A DNA stretch of 64,000 bases from the NCBI GenBank assembly GCA_002900995.3, contig CM035305.1:2278467-2342466 (forward strand), read 5' to 3'. Of this stretch, positions 11,601-23,532 are shown piece after piece (position 1 is the first letter of the stretch; every line of letters begins with the position of its first letter). The notes below the pieces were generated by a model that saw only the letters and a list, made by a program, of their open reading frames with translations, did not search any database and was not told where the DNA came from. This DNA comes from Ganoderma boninense. Lineage: Eukaryota > Basidiomycota > Agaricomycetes > Polyporales > Polyporaceae. The position numbers and the translations under genes were made by a program.

Positions 11601-12820
11601 GTTCGAAAAACCCACTCGCGACACCACATTGCGGATGAAACACGGAACGTACGACAAGCTTGAAGATGATGGTCTCATCGCGCCCGGGACGAACGTCAAC
11701 GGCGAGGACATCATCATCGGTAAAACTGCCCCCATCCCTCCAGACAGCGAGGAGCTTGGCCAGCGGACTCGGACGCACACGAAGCGCGACGTCTCGACAC
11801 CGCTGAAGAGTACTGAGCAGGGTATCGTTGACCAGGTGCTCATTACCACAAACGCGGAGGGTCAGAAGTTCGTGAAGATCCGTGTACGTTCCACCCGTAT
11901 ACCGCAGATCGGCGACAAGTTCGCATCGCGTCACGGCCAGAAGGGTACGATCGGTATCACCTACCGTCAGGAGGACATGCCGTTCACGGCGGAGGGTATC
12001 ACCCCTGACATCATCATCAACCCCCACGCCATTCCATCTCGTATGACAATCGGCCACTTGGTCGAGTGTCTGCTCTCCAAGCTTGCGACGCTCATCGGAA
12101 ACGAGGGAGATGCAACTCCCTTTACGGACCTCACTGTCGAGTCCGTCTCGCAGTTCCTTCGCCAGAAGGGCTACCACTCGCGAGGTCTTGAGGTCATGTA
12201 CCACGGCCACACCGGACGCAAGTTGCAAGCACAGGTCTACCTCGGTCCGACCTACTATCAGCGTCTCAAGCACATGGTGGACGACAAGATCCACTCACGT
12301 GCGCGTGGCCCAGTGCAGATCCTCACGCGTCAGCCAGTCGAGGGTCGTAGTCGCGACGGTGGTCTGCGGTTGGGGAGATGGAGCGTGATTGTATGATTTC
12401 GCATGGTGTGGCAGCGTTCTTGAAGGAGCGTCTGTTCGAGGCCAGCGATGCCTACCGACTGCATGTCTGTGATATGTACGTCCACACATGGCCGTTACTG
12501 CCCTACTGGCTACTAATGTTCTCTTCTACAGATGTGGTCTTACCGCCATCGCCAACCTGGTCGGTATTTTAACCAAGTTCTGTCTCATAGACGCTAACCG
12601 CTTTCACAGAAAAAGCAAACGTTTGAATGCCGAGCGTGCAAGAACAAGACTGCATGTTCACAGATCTACATTCCTTATGCCGCGAAGCTGCTCTTCCAGG
12701 TGAGGATTGCTCATTATTTGGACTTGCTCATTCCTGGTTGACAACGCTCCCTAGGAATTGCAATCCATGAATATCGCAGCACGGTTGTACACGACATCCA
12801 CAGGACGGATTCGGGATTAA
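8664..12820 (+). CDS. RPB2: DNA-directed RNA polymerase II second-largest subunit RPB2 (apparent 1-nt frameshift)
   Basis: Forms the active-centre cleft of Pol II with RPB1. Ten exons: 8664-8673, 8733-9241, 9295-9585, 9650-9841, 9891-10208, 10262-11218, 11272-12475, 12532-12559, 12610-12699 and 12755-12820. Landmarks in order: MSQDFDNSQ start, fork and lobe regions, [86 protein letters not shown], then the C-terminal zinc site CDICGL...[10 protein letters not shown]. Coding length is 3665 nt, one short of 1222 codons. The reading frame breaks at about 12371/12372, inside the near-invariant GGLRFGEMERD segment, and one missing base restores it. An assembly error is far likelier than a pseudogene. 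The first intron splits the fourth codon. Confidence 0.97.
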
Positions 12821-12908
12821 TGCATCGACTGAACTCTGCATCTCGCTATGATAGAAATATGCGTGTACTCTACATATGATTTATTAAATATGGAAGCCAT
12901 AAGTGTAC

Positions 12909-15322
12909 CTAATCGTCCCTCATCAATCCCTGCCTCTCATCCTCTGCGCCGTCGTGCTGCTCCCCGCGTCGCTTTTTGGGGGTGACGGCATCCTCATCAT
13001 CCATGTCCTCATCGCCGATCTCAAACACGACTGCGTCCTCTCCGACCCCACGGCCAACGAGCGTTGCCGCATCATCGTCCTCCTTGAAGCCGTGCTCGTC
13101 TTCGCGGCGTTCCAGAGATTCAAGGTCATAGTCTTCAGCGTCGGCTGGGTCTTGGGCAAGCTCGTCGAACATCGCAAGCGTGGAAAACGAGAAAGGTAAG
13201 TACAAACAGCAGAGAAGTTTGAATAAGTCGAGAGGACGTATCTTCGGTTGTTCGGCGATGGGCGCCAGAGGTAGGCGATGGCGACGAAGTCAACAAGGTA
13301 GAGAAGAGCAAGCCAGCCATCCAAAAGCCACCACTGTGACCTCCATGACTTCGATCCGTAGTCTGCCCCCGGGGTGAACGATCCCATTTCCGAAAGATGA
13401 CATCTTGAAACGCACCTTCGGCAAGACGTCCAGAGAAGCTCATAGACGACACGACGAAGAAGATAGCGATGACCACTACAGTCATCAAGAGGATGCGATG
13501 GAGCCAAGTGAACATCGACAATTTATAATGCTGCTTCCTAGCTGCGAGCTGCGAGATGGTGGCTACGCGTCCGATATAGTGTCAAACGGCAGAAGTGTTG
13601 GTATAAGGTGATAAGGACGTACCATTCAGGGAATAGATGATCCAGAGGAGGAAACCGCTAAGAGTGAGAGCCAATGGAATGACGAATAGGAGAAGAATGA
13701 ACGCAGAGCTGGATTCAAGTTCCAACTCTACAATGCCGACGGCGTAGAGAACTAGAAAGCAACAGTTCATTCTCAGTCCGAGATGATGAAGGGAATGTGG
13801 TTTCAGAACCGACCTCCGAAGATGAAGTGTGCGCCAGCGAGGAGCTGACATCTGATCATGAGCCTACCGAGGGACTCCTTCACAACACTCAACCCAAGGG
13901 ACACGACCAGAAGCAGGAAGAACGAGAGTGCGTTCCGGCCCGCGTCAAGGATGGCAACTAGATAACTTGTGAGCAAGGAGGTACGACGTCGCCCTTGGCA
14001 AAAGTGGACTTACCGACAATAAGGAATACGGTTGAAGCCGTCCCCTCTCCATGCGCGTTCAAATAACGGTAGTACGCTACGGGTAAATGCGGTTATCTCG
14101 GTCCTACCATGTTTTGTATGAACGCGACGTACCCCAGTTTGCAAGCATTTCAATGATCAAGAAACCAAGGAGACCGGACAGATAGTACTGTAAGCGTATG
14201 AGCGGCGCAGTCAACAGTCCATTTCAGCGGATCGTCACGGACCTGGATGGGAAGGAGGTCCTGCACGTTCTGATAACAGAGCCAACCCCACGCGACGGCC
14301 AGTGCGGAGTACACGAGGAACATTGAGAAGTAAAACTGCAACTCAGGCTGTCAGCGTAATGGCATCGATGTATCAGGCAAGCGGCGCGTACATTGACTTT
14401 AGGATAGTCTGAAGCTGGGAGTTTACCATCGAAGGTATTGCGGAAGAGAACTGTGCCATTGTAGGTGGTGTGATGGGTACCGTTCACGGGTTCTTGCCTT
14501 GGGGTGGCCCCCGCCGGCTCGACAGTAAGGGGAACGACCGCTATAGGGTGATCAGTGCGAAGCGAGAGGATCGGCACAGCTGATACGTACCAACGCAGTA
14601 GTAACCAGTCTTTCTCACAAGATACTGAATGGGTCCCTTGTAGACAAGCATGCTCGTAGGACTCGGATTGAGGGACGCGCCACTCTGTCGAGCCTGTAGG
14701 TCGGCATCCCTACGCCAGGGGGATGTGTAGTTCGCATCTTCCTGGGACACCTTCGGATTTCCCGCAGGGTTGTCCCAAAGGCCACCCACAGAGACCTCTG
14801 ACCCGCTCTCAGAAGAGTTGTTTTGAGAGAGGCTCACTCGTGCTGTCCACAAACTGGTGTCGTTTATGGGCTTCCCCTTTGGCAGGTTGGTGATGAAACG
14901 CCCTTCTTGGGTAATTTCGCAGAATCCGGCCCTCCTAGCGTTGGATGTGCAGACGTAGGTCTTCTGCTATGTAATGCGCGTTTAAGGAGTGCACTGCGGA
15001 CAGCGAGCGTGTACTCACAGGCAGGCCCCCATCACGCGACGTTTCCTTGCCCAAGTACCTGACATCCCCCCACTCATATATGACGGAGGCGAGCTGTCCC
15101 TCTGACCTCGCGTCGAACGTAACTGAGGGAGCAGCTGAGTGGTGACAGCGTATATAGGGGCGCCTGAGACGCACCGTTAATGTACGTGTTCTTGCCTGCC
15201 CACATGCCGGAACATATCTGGCGGTCATAGTCGGTGTGGGCTATTGGGACTTCGTACGCTGCGACAGTGGAGGCGGCAAGAAGAAAGGAGAAGAATGGGA
15301 GCCATGCCCATCTGCAGACCAT
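12909..15322 (-). CDS. GOST-family (lung seven-transmembrane/PTM1-like) membrane protein
   Basis: The start at 15322 gives MVCRWAWLPFFSFLLAAS, a signal peptide. An extracellular/lumenal domain follows (DYDRQICSGMWAGK, VIYEWGDVRYLGKE, KTYVCTSNARRAGFCEIT, several N-x-S/T sites). After that come about seven hydrophobic segments in separate small exons, starting with FYFSMFLVYSALAVAWGWLC, then YYLSGLLGFLIIEMLANWAY, VAILDAGRNALSFFLLLVVS, the LYAVGIVELE helix and LHRILLMTVVVIAIFFVVSS. The tail is acidic, ending in KKRRGEQHDGAEDERQGLMRDD. The architecture matches yeast PTM1 and human GPR107/TMEM87-type GOST proteins of the Golgi/endosomal system. About eight or nine introns. The 3' end lies 88 bp from the RPB2 stop (convergent). 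The family call is good; function is inferred. Confidence 0.85.
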
Positions 15323-15573
15323 GGCTGCCGGTGGAGGAGAAAAGAGTGTGTTGACGGTTGTTGGGCGAGAGACGCGTGTAAGAGTAAGGAGAGACTAGCG
15401 AACTGCCCAGTGCCTGCGCCCTGTCCGCGGTCGGATGCATCCATCTGACGTCGCCGCGCTTCCGTCCTCCCCAGCCTGAGCCGCTCGCCCACTCACCTCC
15501 CCCCATCCAGCCCCGCCCCTTCTCCGCCACCGCGCAGTCTCTTCCCTCACACGCCCTCGCCCACGTCTGCGAC

Positions 15574-17449
15574 ATGCTCGGCGATGACGAGGATGTCTTC
15601 GACAGTGTTACTTGGGAGTCCCCCGCAGCGCCCGTAACGTACGAAGGCAGCTCCGCAGCTCGGACTGGGCCTGGCTTCAGGCAGAGCACATCCGAGAGCG
15701 AAGATGGTCGCGGACCCCACGACCCCAAGTGGGAGGGATACCTCATTACGAGTGTCAAGGACCCAGTCAAGGAGTTGGCAGAGACCAAGGACGCTTACGT
15801 CTCGTATCTTGTGTCTGCGAAGGCGAGTCTTAGTCTGTGCTGCACCCTGCAGCAGTCGCTCACAACCGCAGCAGACGAACCTTCCTATATTCTCCACACC
15901 CAATCCCTCGGCGAGGAGACGGTTCCAAGACTTCGTCTTCTTGCGAACCCATCTTGCTAAGGATTTCCCGGCTTGTGTCGTGCCTCCTCTGCCGGACAAG
16001 CACAGACTTGGTCAGTCTCGCGTACCGTCATTATGTTTCGTTATCGTGATACAGGGACCATGCAGAATATGTCACTGGAGATAGGTTCAGTCCTGAGTTT
16101 ATGGAGCGACGACGCTCGGAGTAAGTCTTGCCCTTGATGCTTTCGAAATACTGGTCTTATCGCATGCAGCTTGCACCGTTTCCTCCAACGCCTCGCCCGG
16201 CATCCTACCCTCCAACGGAGTACACTGCTTCGCGCCTTCTTCGAGTCGACAGAATGGGTACGCTATATACCATCCTTGCACCCCTCCCCATAACTGACGC
16301 ATCTCAGCATGTTATCATGCACCAACACGTCGCGCACCCTCCGGTCCCAGAGCAATCCGCCGGCGTGATTGACAGCATCTCGGATAGCCTCTTGAATGCG
16401 TTCTCGCGCGTACGCAAGCCGGACGAACGCTTCCTCGCCATGCGCGAACACGTGGACAAGTTCGAAGAGGGCGTCTCGCTTTCGGAGCGGCTCTTCAGCC
16501 GCGTCCGAAACCGCACTAACGGTGAGTATTCCCCCTCATCGCTACCCCCTACCGCCTATGCGTGCGAGTGTATCTGAGGCTGAAGGAGACGGCAACCCTG
16601 AACCGGGTGAAGATCTTACTGGCGACTACCACGACCTCGCTGTTGCCATTCAAGGCCTTGGATTCCTCGAGTCGGGCATCACCGACCCGCTTAACCACTT
16701 CTCGAACACACTCCTGGAATTTTCGGCGCTGTTGCGTCACACGGTGCGTCGCCCCGCTTTTGCCATCGCAGGACGTAGCGATGAACAGCATCATCCCCAT
16801 TTTCGCAGACCCAAATGACCACAGACCCGTTCCTCGTCCATCTTCATTCACTGCTTCAGTACTCCCACGCAAACCGTGCGGTGCTGAAGCTTCGTGACCA
16901 GAAGCAGATGGATTTCGAAGAGCTGTCGGAGTATCTTTCGCAGGTCACTGCGGAGCGGGACCGCCTGGCCGCAGTGATCAACGGTCGTGCAGGGAGCACA
17001 GGGCTTGGTCTGGGCGCATACATTCGGGATAGGGTGGATGCTATTCGCGGCGCAGACGACGATCGGACCAGGGTCGAGCGTATGCGCAAGTTGGATACGA
17101 AGATCAAGGAGGTGAAGATATTCATTTTCATCCCCATCTACGTACCTGCTCAACCACCCGAATTGGTGCATAGCTAGAAGACGCAGTTCAGACGGCGCAT
17201 GAGACTTCGGACGCATTTAGCGATGAAACCTTGCGCGAGCAGAAAATCTTCCAGAGCGCGAAGGAGTCCGAGATGAAAGAGATGCTGGGAAACTATGTCG
17301 ACGGCCAGATTGAGTTCTACAAGGCGGTGCGTAGCTTCCTTTTCCTGTCCGTCCATGGAACCCTGCTCAGCAACACTTATTCCTCATAGGCCATGGAAGA
17401 ATGGGAGCGGATCATACCTATTATTCAGCGTATACGAGTGGACGTTTAA
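15574..17449 (+). CDS. SNX4: Sorting nexin SNX4/ATG24-like (PX-BAR) protein
   Basis: SNX4 retrieves cargo from endosomes and supports selective autophagy. Exon 1 gives MLGDDEDVFDSVTWES and KWEGYLITSVKDPVKELAET, the typical start of the PX domain. The next exons give RRRFQDFVFLRTHLAKDFPACVVPPLP (PI3P-binding region; the PPLP loop is clear), then YVTGDRFSPEFMERRR and LHRFLQRLARHPTLQRS. The BAR part follows: AFSRVRKPDERF, LSERLFSRVRNR, AIQGLGFLESGITDPL, the long helix LRDQKQMDFEELSEYLSQVT and a C-terminal EWERIIPIIQRIRVDV. About nine short introns. Stop at 17447-17449. Its 3' end converges on REV7, 137 bp away. Confidence 0.92.
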
Positions 17450-17585
17450 TTTTCGGACTCGGTTTCTGAGCGACATTATTTGTACACTAGCTTGCATTCC
17501 TACACATTGTTATCGAGCTTTCCTGTGCTTGGCTAAGCTTTATGCATGATGGAAACGAGAGCTCTGAGGCACTCATCCGGGCGCC

Positions 17586-18658
17586 TTATCCTTCCCCTTC
17601 TCGTTTGAATGCCTTGCTAGATTCAGTTTGTGTTCCGACTCTTGGACCGCCAAGGACAACTAATGCACGGTTTCCATCAGGTGGAGGCAACTTCCTATGA
17701 AACTGATCGCCAAATACGTTGATAATGCCAGTGTCCACGGCTCGGACCATATGGAGCTCTGCAGCATCGGAAACTCCAGACGTTGTGTGCTGTGTAATTG
17801 CTGGGATCCAAGGCGGAGGGTCCTGAATAGCGACACACCTATTTAACTGCACTGTGCAAACAATGTAGTAAGCGTACCTTTCCGTGAGTCACGGTGGGGG
17901 CCTTGTCGCCCAGCAATTCGAGCAAAATCGCAAACGAAAGATCTGTGTTGGGTCAGAGGTTTCATTTCGCGCGGGAGCGGTGCAAAACACACCATCGCGA
18001 CATATCTGGCCGAGTTGGGCTTCTATCATATTGAGTTTGACGAGGGCTGAACGGAAATATTGTCCCATAGAATCTACAGAGAGGGCCCCGTCGACGCTGA
18101 TCATAGTCTGTCAGTACTGCAATTATAACAGGGTTTGCAATTATATGAGACCTGGTATCTTTGTTGTAACCCTCTACGTCGAGTGTGTGGTGAACAGCAA
18201 AGATAAAACGCTCAAGCGGCTGTTCTTCCACATCCTTGATGACTATGACAACCTTGTCTACATGTCCCTAGATGTTTTGAGCTATGAGACCAACGTAGAG
18301 GTAGACGGGTTTAATACCAAGGACATTTCGTCTATGATGGCCTTGATGGCGCCCGCAATGTACTCGTTCAAAGCAGGGTGCCGGGATTGAAACACAGGAG
18401 TGTCATATTTTCGCCTACGGATAAAAATATCTGCTGGATAGACCTGACGGACGTAGAGGATAGTGTGTATTGCGACCTCTACTTTGAACGCCGAGATTCG
18501 GTGTCAGGAGCGCGCGGGGCAGGTGCAGCTTGCAAAATGAGCTCACTGAACTCGGCAATTCCGCGCACCGCCTCTGGACAACAGATTTTAACTGAGTTCT
18601 ATATATGAGACCGGCCACAATGCTTACGGTTGAAGGTCAACGGTAGGGCTGAGGCCAT
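17586..18658 (-). CDS. REV7: REV7/MAD2L2 HORMA-domain subunit of DNA polymerase zeta
   Basis: Seven small exons join exactly in frame: 18658-18628, 18573-18547, 18481-18318, 18267-18178, 18107-17993, 17942-17878 and 17822-17586, giving 729 nt (242 aa). Residue landmarks: FNQAVRGIAEFIEVAIHTIL, YVRQVYPADIFIRRRKYDTP, VFQSRHPALNEYI, KVVIVIKDVEEQPLERFIF, SVDGALSVDSMGQYFRSALV, LNMIEAQLGQI, DPPPWIPAI and the C-terminal seat-belt segment DAAELHMVRAVDTGIINV. This is the HORMA domain of REV7, the REV3 partner in translesion synthesis. No exon is longer than about 240 nt, so the gene is easily missed in ORF-based scans. The start shares a 249 bp divergent promoter with the Zn2Cys6 gene. Splice sites were read by eye; perfect phase agreement across six introns gives good confidence. 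Confidence 0.93.
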
Positions 18659-18907
18659 TGGACGCTCCTGTCCGTAGCAGTCGAGACGGTGGTTATGTGT
18701 CCACAGTCCAGCCACAGACGGGGCCTGCCGTGGTAAGGGATAGGGGAACACGGCCACGTGCTGGAGGGAGCGGAGGGGCGTCAGAGGAGTTGGAGTAGGT
18801 TCTGCACCGACGTCGGTGATGTCAGGGCCCGCATTCGCCATGGGTCACGGTCCACGGCCCACTCGTCTTTTCTGCCATCCGTCGTCTCCCCCCGGACTGT
18901 GTCCACC

Positions 18908-21900
18908 ATGGCTTCTTTCCAAGAGTTTGCGCACAACCCTTCTTTGCATCTTTCCGACGACGAGGGCAACCCAAATGAACCTGGCTCCAGCAAACACTCC
19001 TCGGTCAGGCGCGGAACCAGAGGTACGCCACCCTTCTACTCTCCACAGCTATGGTCCCAAGTAGTCCCGAAGCATGCGACAGATGCAGGAAGATCAAGAG
19101 CAAGTGCGAGGTCGGCTCCGGGGACAAATGTAAGAACTGTGAGGTCGCAAGCACCTGTGAGTTGCATCTCCCGTCACCAATTTTGTATGCTTAACAAGCA
19201 TCGTCCGGTAGCTTGCACATTCGAAGGTACGCTCGCCTTACAAATCTCGGCGTCTTCTTGACCACAATCCGAAACTGCACATCTAGGCCCCAGCTTCAAA
19301 CGCGGTCCTCCTAAAGGCTACATCCATTCGATAGAGCAACGATGGAACCAAGTCGAATGTATTCTCGCGACCATCATGGAGTCGCCGCGGGCACAAGAGC
19401 TCATCACCGATCTTCGCCACGATGCGTTCGCTAGCGCTATCCTAGACCGTGTACAAGCCGGCCCATATGTTCGTCACCTTGTTGTAACGTCTCAGGATTA
19501 TGCCGACCTTTTTGCAGGGTGCGACGAGTCGGGTACAGCAACGAGATCCGAGCAGCGACAGTTTCTATGCGTCCCTAATTGATGTACCTGAGCACACTCC
19601 TCTGCGAGACGACAGACGCTCCCGCAGACAGTCTCGCGTTTCACGGGAGATAGTCTCTCAAGGTGAGTTGAGGCTTCTTTGCTCCGTACATGTCTTCTTA
19701 CCGTTCGCATTAGACCCCACTGTTTCTGCGACCCCGACCAGAGAGTGGCAGGATCAGTTATCTCGCATGCTTGCACACGACAACCAGTGGCAGTATCTTT
19801 CCTCGCCAACCAGCGCCACATCACGGTCCTCATCTTGTGCAGGTGGGAGTGGGGCCGACTACTCACGGACTCGCAGAAGATTGTCCTACAGTGCTCCTGC
19901 TCAGCAACAGAGGTGGGAAGACCTTTACACCCTGCCCGATGCCAACCGCAAGTGCTTGTATGCTGTTCGAGGTAACGTATCTGCTCATGCCATGCGTAGA
20001 GTCAACATACGGACCTGCACATGTGCCGATGGAGGACACCGCCGAGGCTTTCGGACATCTTTCCGTTGATCAGAACAAAGGAGTGAGTTCTCCAGTCGAC
20101 GAACCAATTGCGCCCATTAACTTTTTTTCACGATAGTTCCGCTACCATGGACCTGCGTCCGGGCTTCCCTTGCTTGCCCAGAGTCACAGGAAAACTGCTG
20201 ATGACGAGCAAGTCAATAGGATATGGTCTGTCTAAATCATTATACCTTACCAACCGTTTTCTTATCACGATCGCATTTTAGGCGGTTCTCTGGGAATGGG
20301 GATTCGGAGCAAACATCGTATGATGCAATCAGGGAGGAAGAGGATATCAGCGTGGAGTTACCTCCACCGGACGTGCAGAGTTTTCTCCTCCACCTCTACT
20401 TCACATACGTCCATCCCTTTTTCCCAGTCATCCACAAACAGGACTTCCTGCATAGCTATAGTGCAATGTGCGTACGTCTCGGCTGTAATCTGGCCTTGCT
20501 CATGCAAATGGCTTTTGTCATGAAGAGACCACAATGTGCAACCGGCACACCAGACGCGGACATTCTTGAACCCCCATCTCATGCAACGACCTTGCAAGAT
20601 GTTGTTGCTCTCCATGTTCGCCATCGCTGCCAGGTATTCGGATCGGCCTGAAGACCACCAAGCGCCAGACGGTCACTTTGTCATTGCTGGTCAACAATAC
20701 GCTCAGGATGCCCATCGACTTCTCGGTTAGTACATGGGCGATGCTATACCGCTTCTTGTGGCTAACTGTGTCGTAGACAGGAAGTACCAGAACAGCCGAC
20801 CGTCTACTTGCCAAGCATTGTTGCTCCTTGCCATTCGCGCGTTTGGCATGGGTACGTGATTCTACGTCGTGTCTGGATAAAGACACTAACTTGCCCCTAG
20901 GCGCGATGGACAAGGGGTGGTTGTATAGTGGTGAGACACTTTTGTCTTCGAATCGTCGATTTCCTCAGCTGACCAGGACCCTCTGTTTGTAGGGACGGCG
21001 ATGAGGATGGTACGTTAACTCTACGTGAAATTAGTGTGATGTCTTGACGGTGCGGTAGGCAGTAGATCTGGGTATGAACCGCAATGCCGACAACTGGACG
21101 ATTGACGGCAAGCAGACCCTCTTCACCGATGTTGAGAAGCAGATTCGCAAGCACATCTGGTGGTCTTGTTGCATTTCAGACAAGTGAGTGAGATCCGCCA
21201 TCGATTGCCTTTGAGATGCGTTTTGACAATCACGGTCAGGCTATCCGCCGTGTGGCTCGGCAGGCCAATTACATTCCGCGCCAATGACTATTCTACACCT
21301 CTACCCGACATAAACGAGGTCTGCACTAGCTCAGCTTTACGTCTATTTGTCTGTATTCACGAGATATTATGACACAGGCTGATGAGACGGAGTTGTGGCA
21401 GCCCTATCCGCCGGGTGCTCTAGGAAATTTCACTCCACAGACAGCTAGATTAATGACATGTTTCCGACAAGCCTGTCACTTGTGTGAGTAGGCCGACCAC
21501 AGACGTTTTCTCAGCTAACATCACCCGTAGCGGTCATCATCACCGATATAATGGATAAGATTTACCCCGTGGAGATATCGGCAACCACATCCCGTCTCCG
21601 AGTCGTTCTTCTGGAGGAGCTCGAGTCGCGCTTGAACAAGTGGTTGATTGAACTTCCTCATGACCTCCTGTATTCGCCAAATGACAGGCATGCGATTGTC
21701 CTACCTCATATCCTCATGCTACATATTGAGTATAACGCGGCCGTCTTGTTGCTTCATCGTGCATTGTACGTGTATATCGTCTCATCTCCATTTACTGGAT
21801 CGCTGAGTGGTGTTTATTCCAGCCTTCCTCCGAACGACGACGAGTGAGTTGATGAGCAGACCAGTAAATGAATAGTACCTCATCCCTTCTACAGAAACGC

Positions 21901-23001
21901 TTCGCAGCAGTCGGCGCTACAAAACGTTCCGCTCGCCATGAAGGCCTTTGAAGTCTGCACAGGTGCTGCCGTGCAAATCAGTGCGATGGGTCAGTGTTGT
22001 TGGCACGACTGAATATACCTTTGCTGATAGAAAAATAGCTGAGTCGTACAGTGAGATGTATGGACTCCAAAGGGCCCCGCCTTTCATGTGCATCTACCTC
22101 CAGAGTGCAGGGTACGTCTCATTCACTTCGAGGTTCCGTATTGAATACTAACGAGACGCGCGCCTCAGAATTATGCACGTTGTCGCATGTGTGTAATATT
22201 CCTCTAATTACATTGTCTGTAGTATTGACAATTACATCAAGTGGCACGACGTCCCTCGGATCCTCAAGCATCCCTTGGTCTCACGAGGTGTATAGAGGCG
22301 TGCAAACGGATCGAGGTTAGTTCAACTCATCTCATTTCACGATCCTTGAATCCCGCTTCAATGAACACCAACAGAGGGTTTGGCCTTTCACCGCTCGTCT
22401 TCGGACGTTGCTAGAGGGTGCCAGGACACACTTGGACGAATACAAGTATTATCCACAGACCGGTAGTGGCCGAAAACGCAACCTGGATGACGCTCTGGGA
22501 AACTACAAGAATCCCGACGTGTCGGTGCGCGATTTGTACGCCATGCCCCCTGTGGACAATTACAGCAGCACCAGTAGTTCAAGCAACAGCAACTGGGACT
22601 CGGCCCAACATGCCCGTATGGTCGCGCACTCTCTGGGCGTGCATGCTCCAGAGGCCGAGGCATCCACGTCTGTTCACCCAGGATACCAGTGGTGGCCAAG
22701 CCAGCTAATGGCCACGGAGGGGCTTCAGCACATACCGGCTTCGGCTCCGACGGACGTCAGCGCACCGCCTTATGGCGCAGGCGCAGCGTCTGGTTACTCG
22801 CAGCAGCAGCGGCACACACCACACCCACCGTCGTCGCACACCCCGCAGACCTCCACGGGGATGCAGGAGCCTTTCACGTTTGGACAGGATCACATGTCGC
22901 AGGACTTCGTCCATGGCGTCAATTACCCTTCCTTCCACTTCGACCGCCACTATCCTTCACAGCCAAGCGGCTCTCGGCACGAACCCGCTCCCCGGCAATA
23001 A
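18908..23001 (+). CDS. Zn2Cys6 fungal-specific transcription factor
   Basis: The N-terminus is MASFQEFAHNPSLHLSDDEG. A binuclear zinc cluster follows: ACDRCRKIKSKC, CKNC, and a last cysteine in a 15-nt exon (19212-19226), with spacing C-x2-C-x6-C-x7-C-x2-C-x6-C. Next comes FKRGPPKGYIHSIEQRW, a linker and dimerisation start common in this family. The middle-homology (Fungal_trans) domain runs from about 20350 (LPPPDVQSFLLHLYFTYVHP, FFPVIHKQDFL) through RAFGMGAMDKGWLYSG and HIWWSCCISDKLSAVWLGRP to LEELESRLNKWLIELP. The C-terminus is Ser/Pro/Gln-rich and ends in HEPAPRQ. About fifteen introns; the segment 22150-22380 is hard to splice by eye. Homologues are often labelled xylanolytic (XlnR-like) regulators by automatic transfer; I do not claim that role. 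Confidence 0.9.
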
Positions 23002-23532
23002 TTACGTGGACTCGCATTAGTGTTAGTGCGTCCACGGTCCTGGACATCGATCTTGACGATTTTTTGTGTTTTTTTTTGCCTTGTTCCTCATGACTATCCT
23101 TTGTTTCGATTGTGCGTAGTCCTATCTTCATGCCGTGTATATGCCTGAGGCGCGACCATACGTCAGCAATGCATATTGCCGTACGCTGGACGGCGTGTCC
23201 TGTTGTTGCTGCTTTTACTTTATGGACAAAAAGAAACAAAGCACTCAGGCTGTTCGTTGACAGACAGTGCCAGTTGAGCTATGCCAAAATCGGAACAGAT
23301 ACACATATTGTGACCCTACCTACCACTGCTTTGTGTCAGATTGAGTTTCATCCTGCACCGCATTGTTATTACTCTCATATAAACCATGTACCCCGAGGTT
23401 ATTGGCATTACCAGCCTCCAGGACCCTCGTGTGCTAGGAGTAACTGTCTAAAGGTCACAGAATGTTATATCCGGATCCATGCCCATGCGCTGATGTGCCT
23501 ACGAAAGCAAGGTATCTAAGATCTACCGCCAT
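23002..23532. other. Intergenic, convergent 3' ends
   Basis: About 530 bp between the transcription-factor stop and the MFS stop. T-rich tracts (for example 23060-23080) suit 3' UTR and terminator function. No coding pattern recognised. Confidence 0.5.

Noticed and set aside
11254..12294. 346-codon minus-strand ORF opposite RPB2
   Set aside because: Antisense shadow of a conserved exon.
8664..12820. RPB2 as a pseudogene
   Set aside because: All other exons and splice sites are intact and only one base is missing; a sequencing error is much more likely.
22150..22380. Possible break in the Zn2Cys6 factor
   Set aside because: Exons here can be joined (ARRPSDPQASLG... to RVWPFTARLRTLLEGA) using short introns, though borders are uncertain; no need to call it broken.
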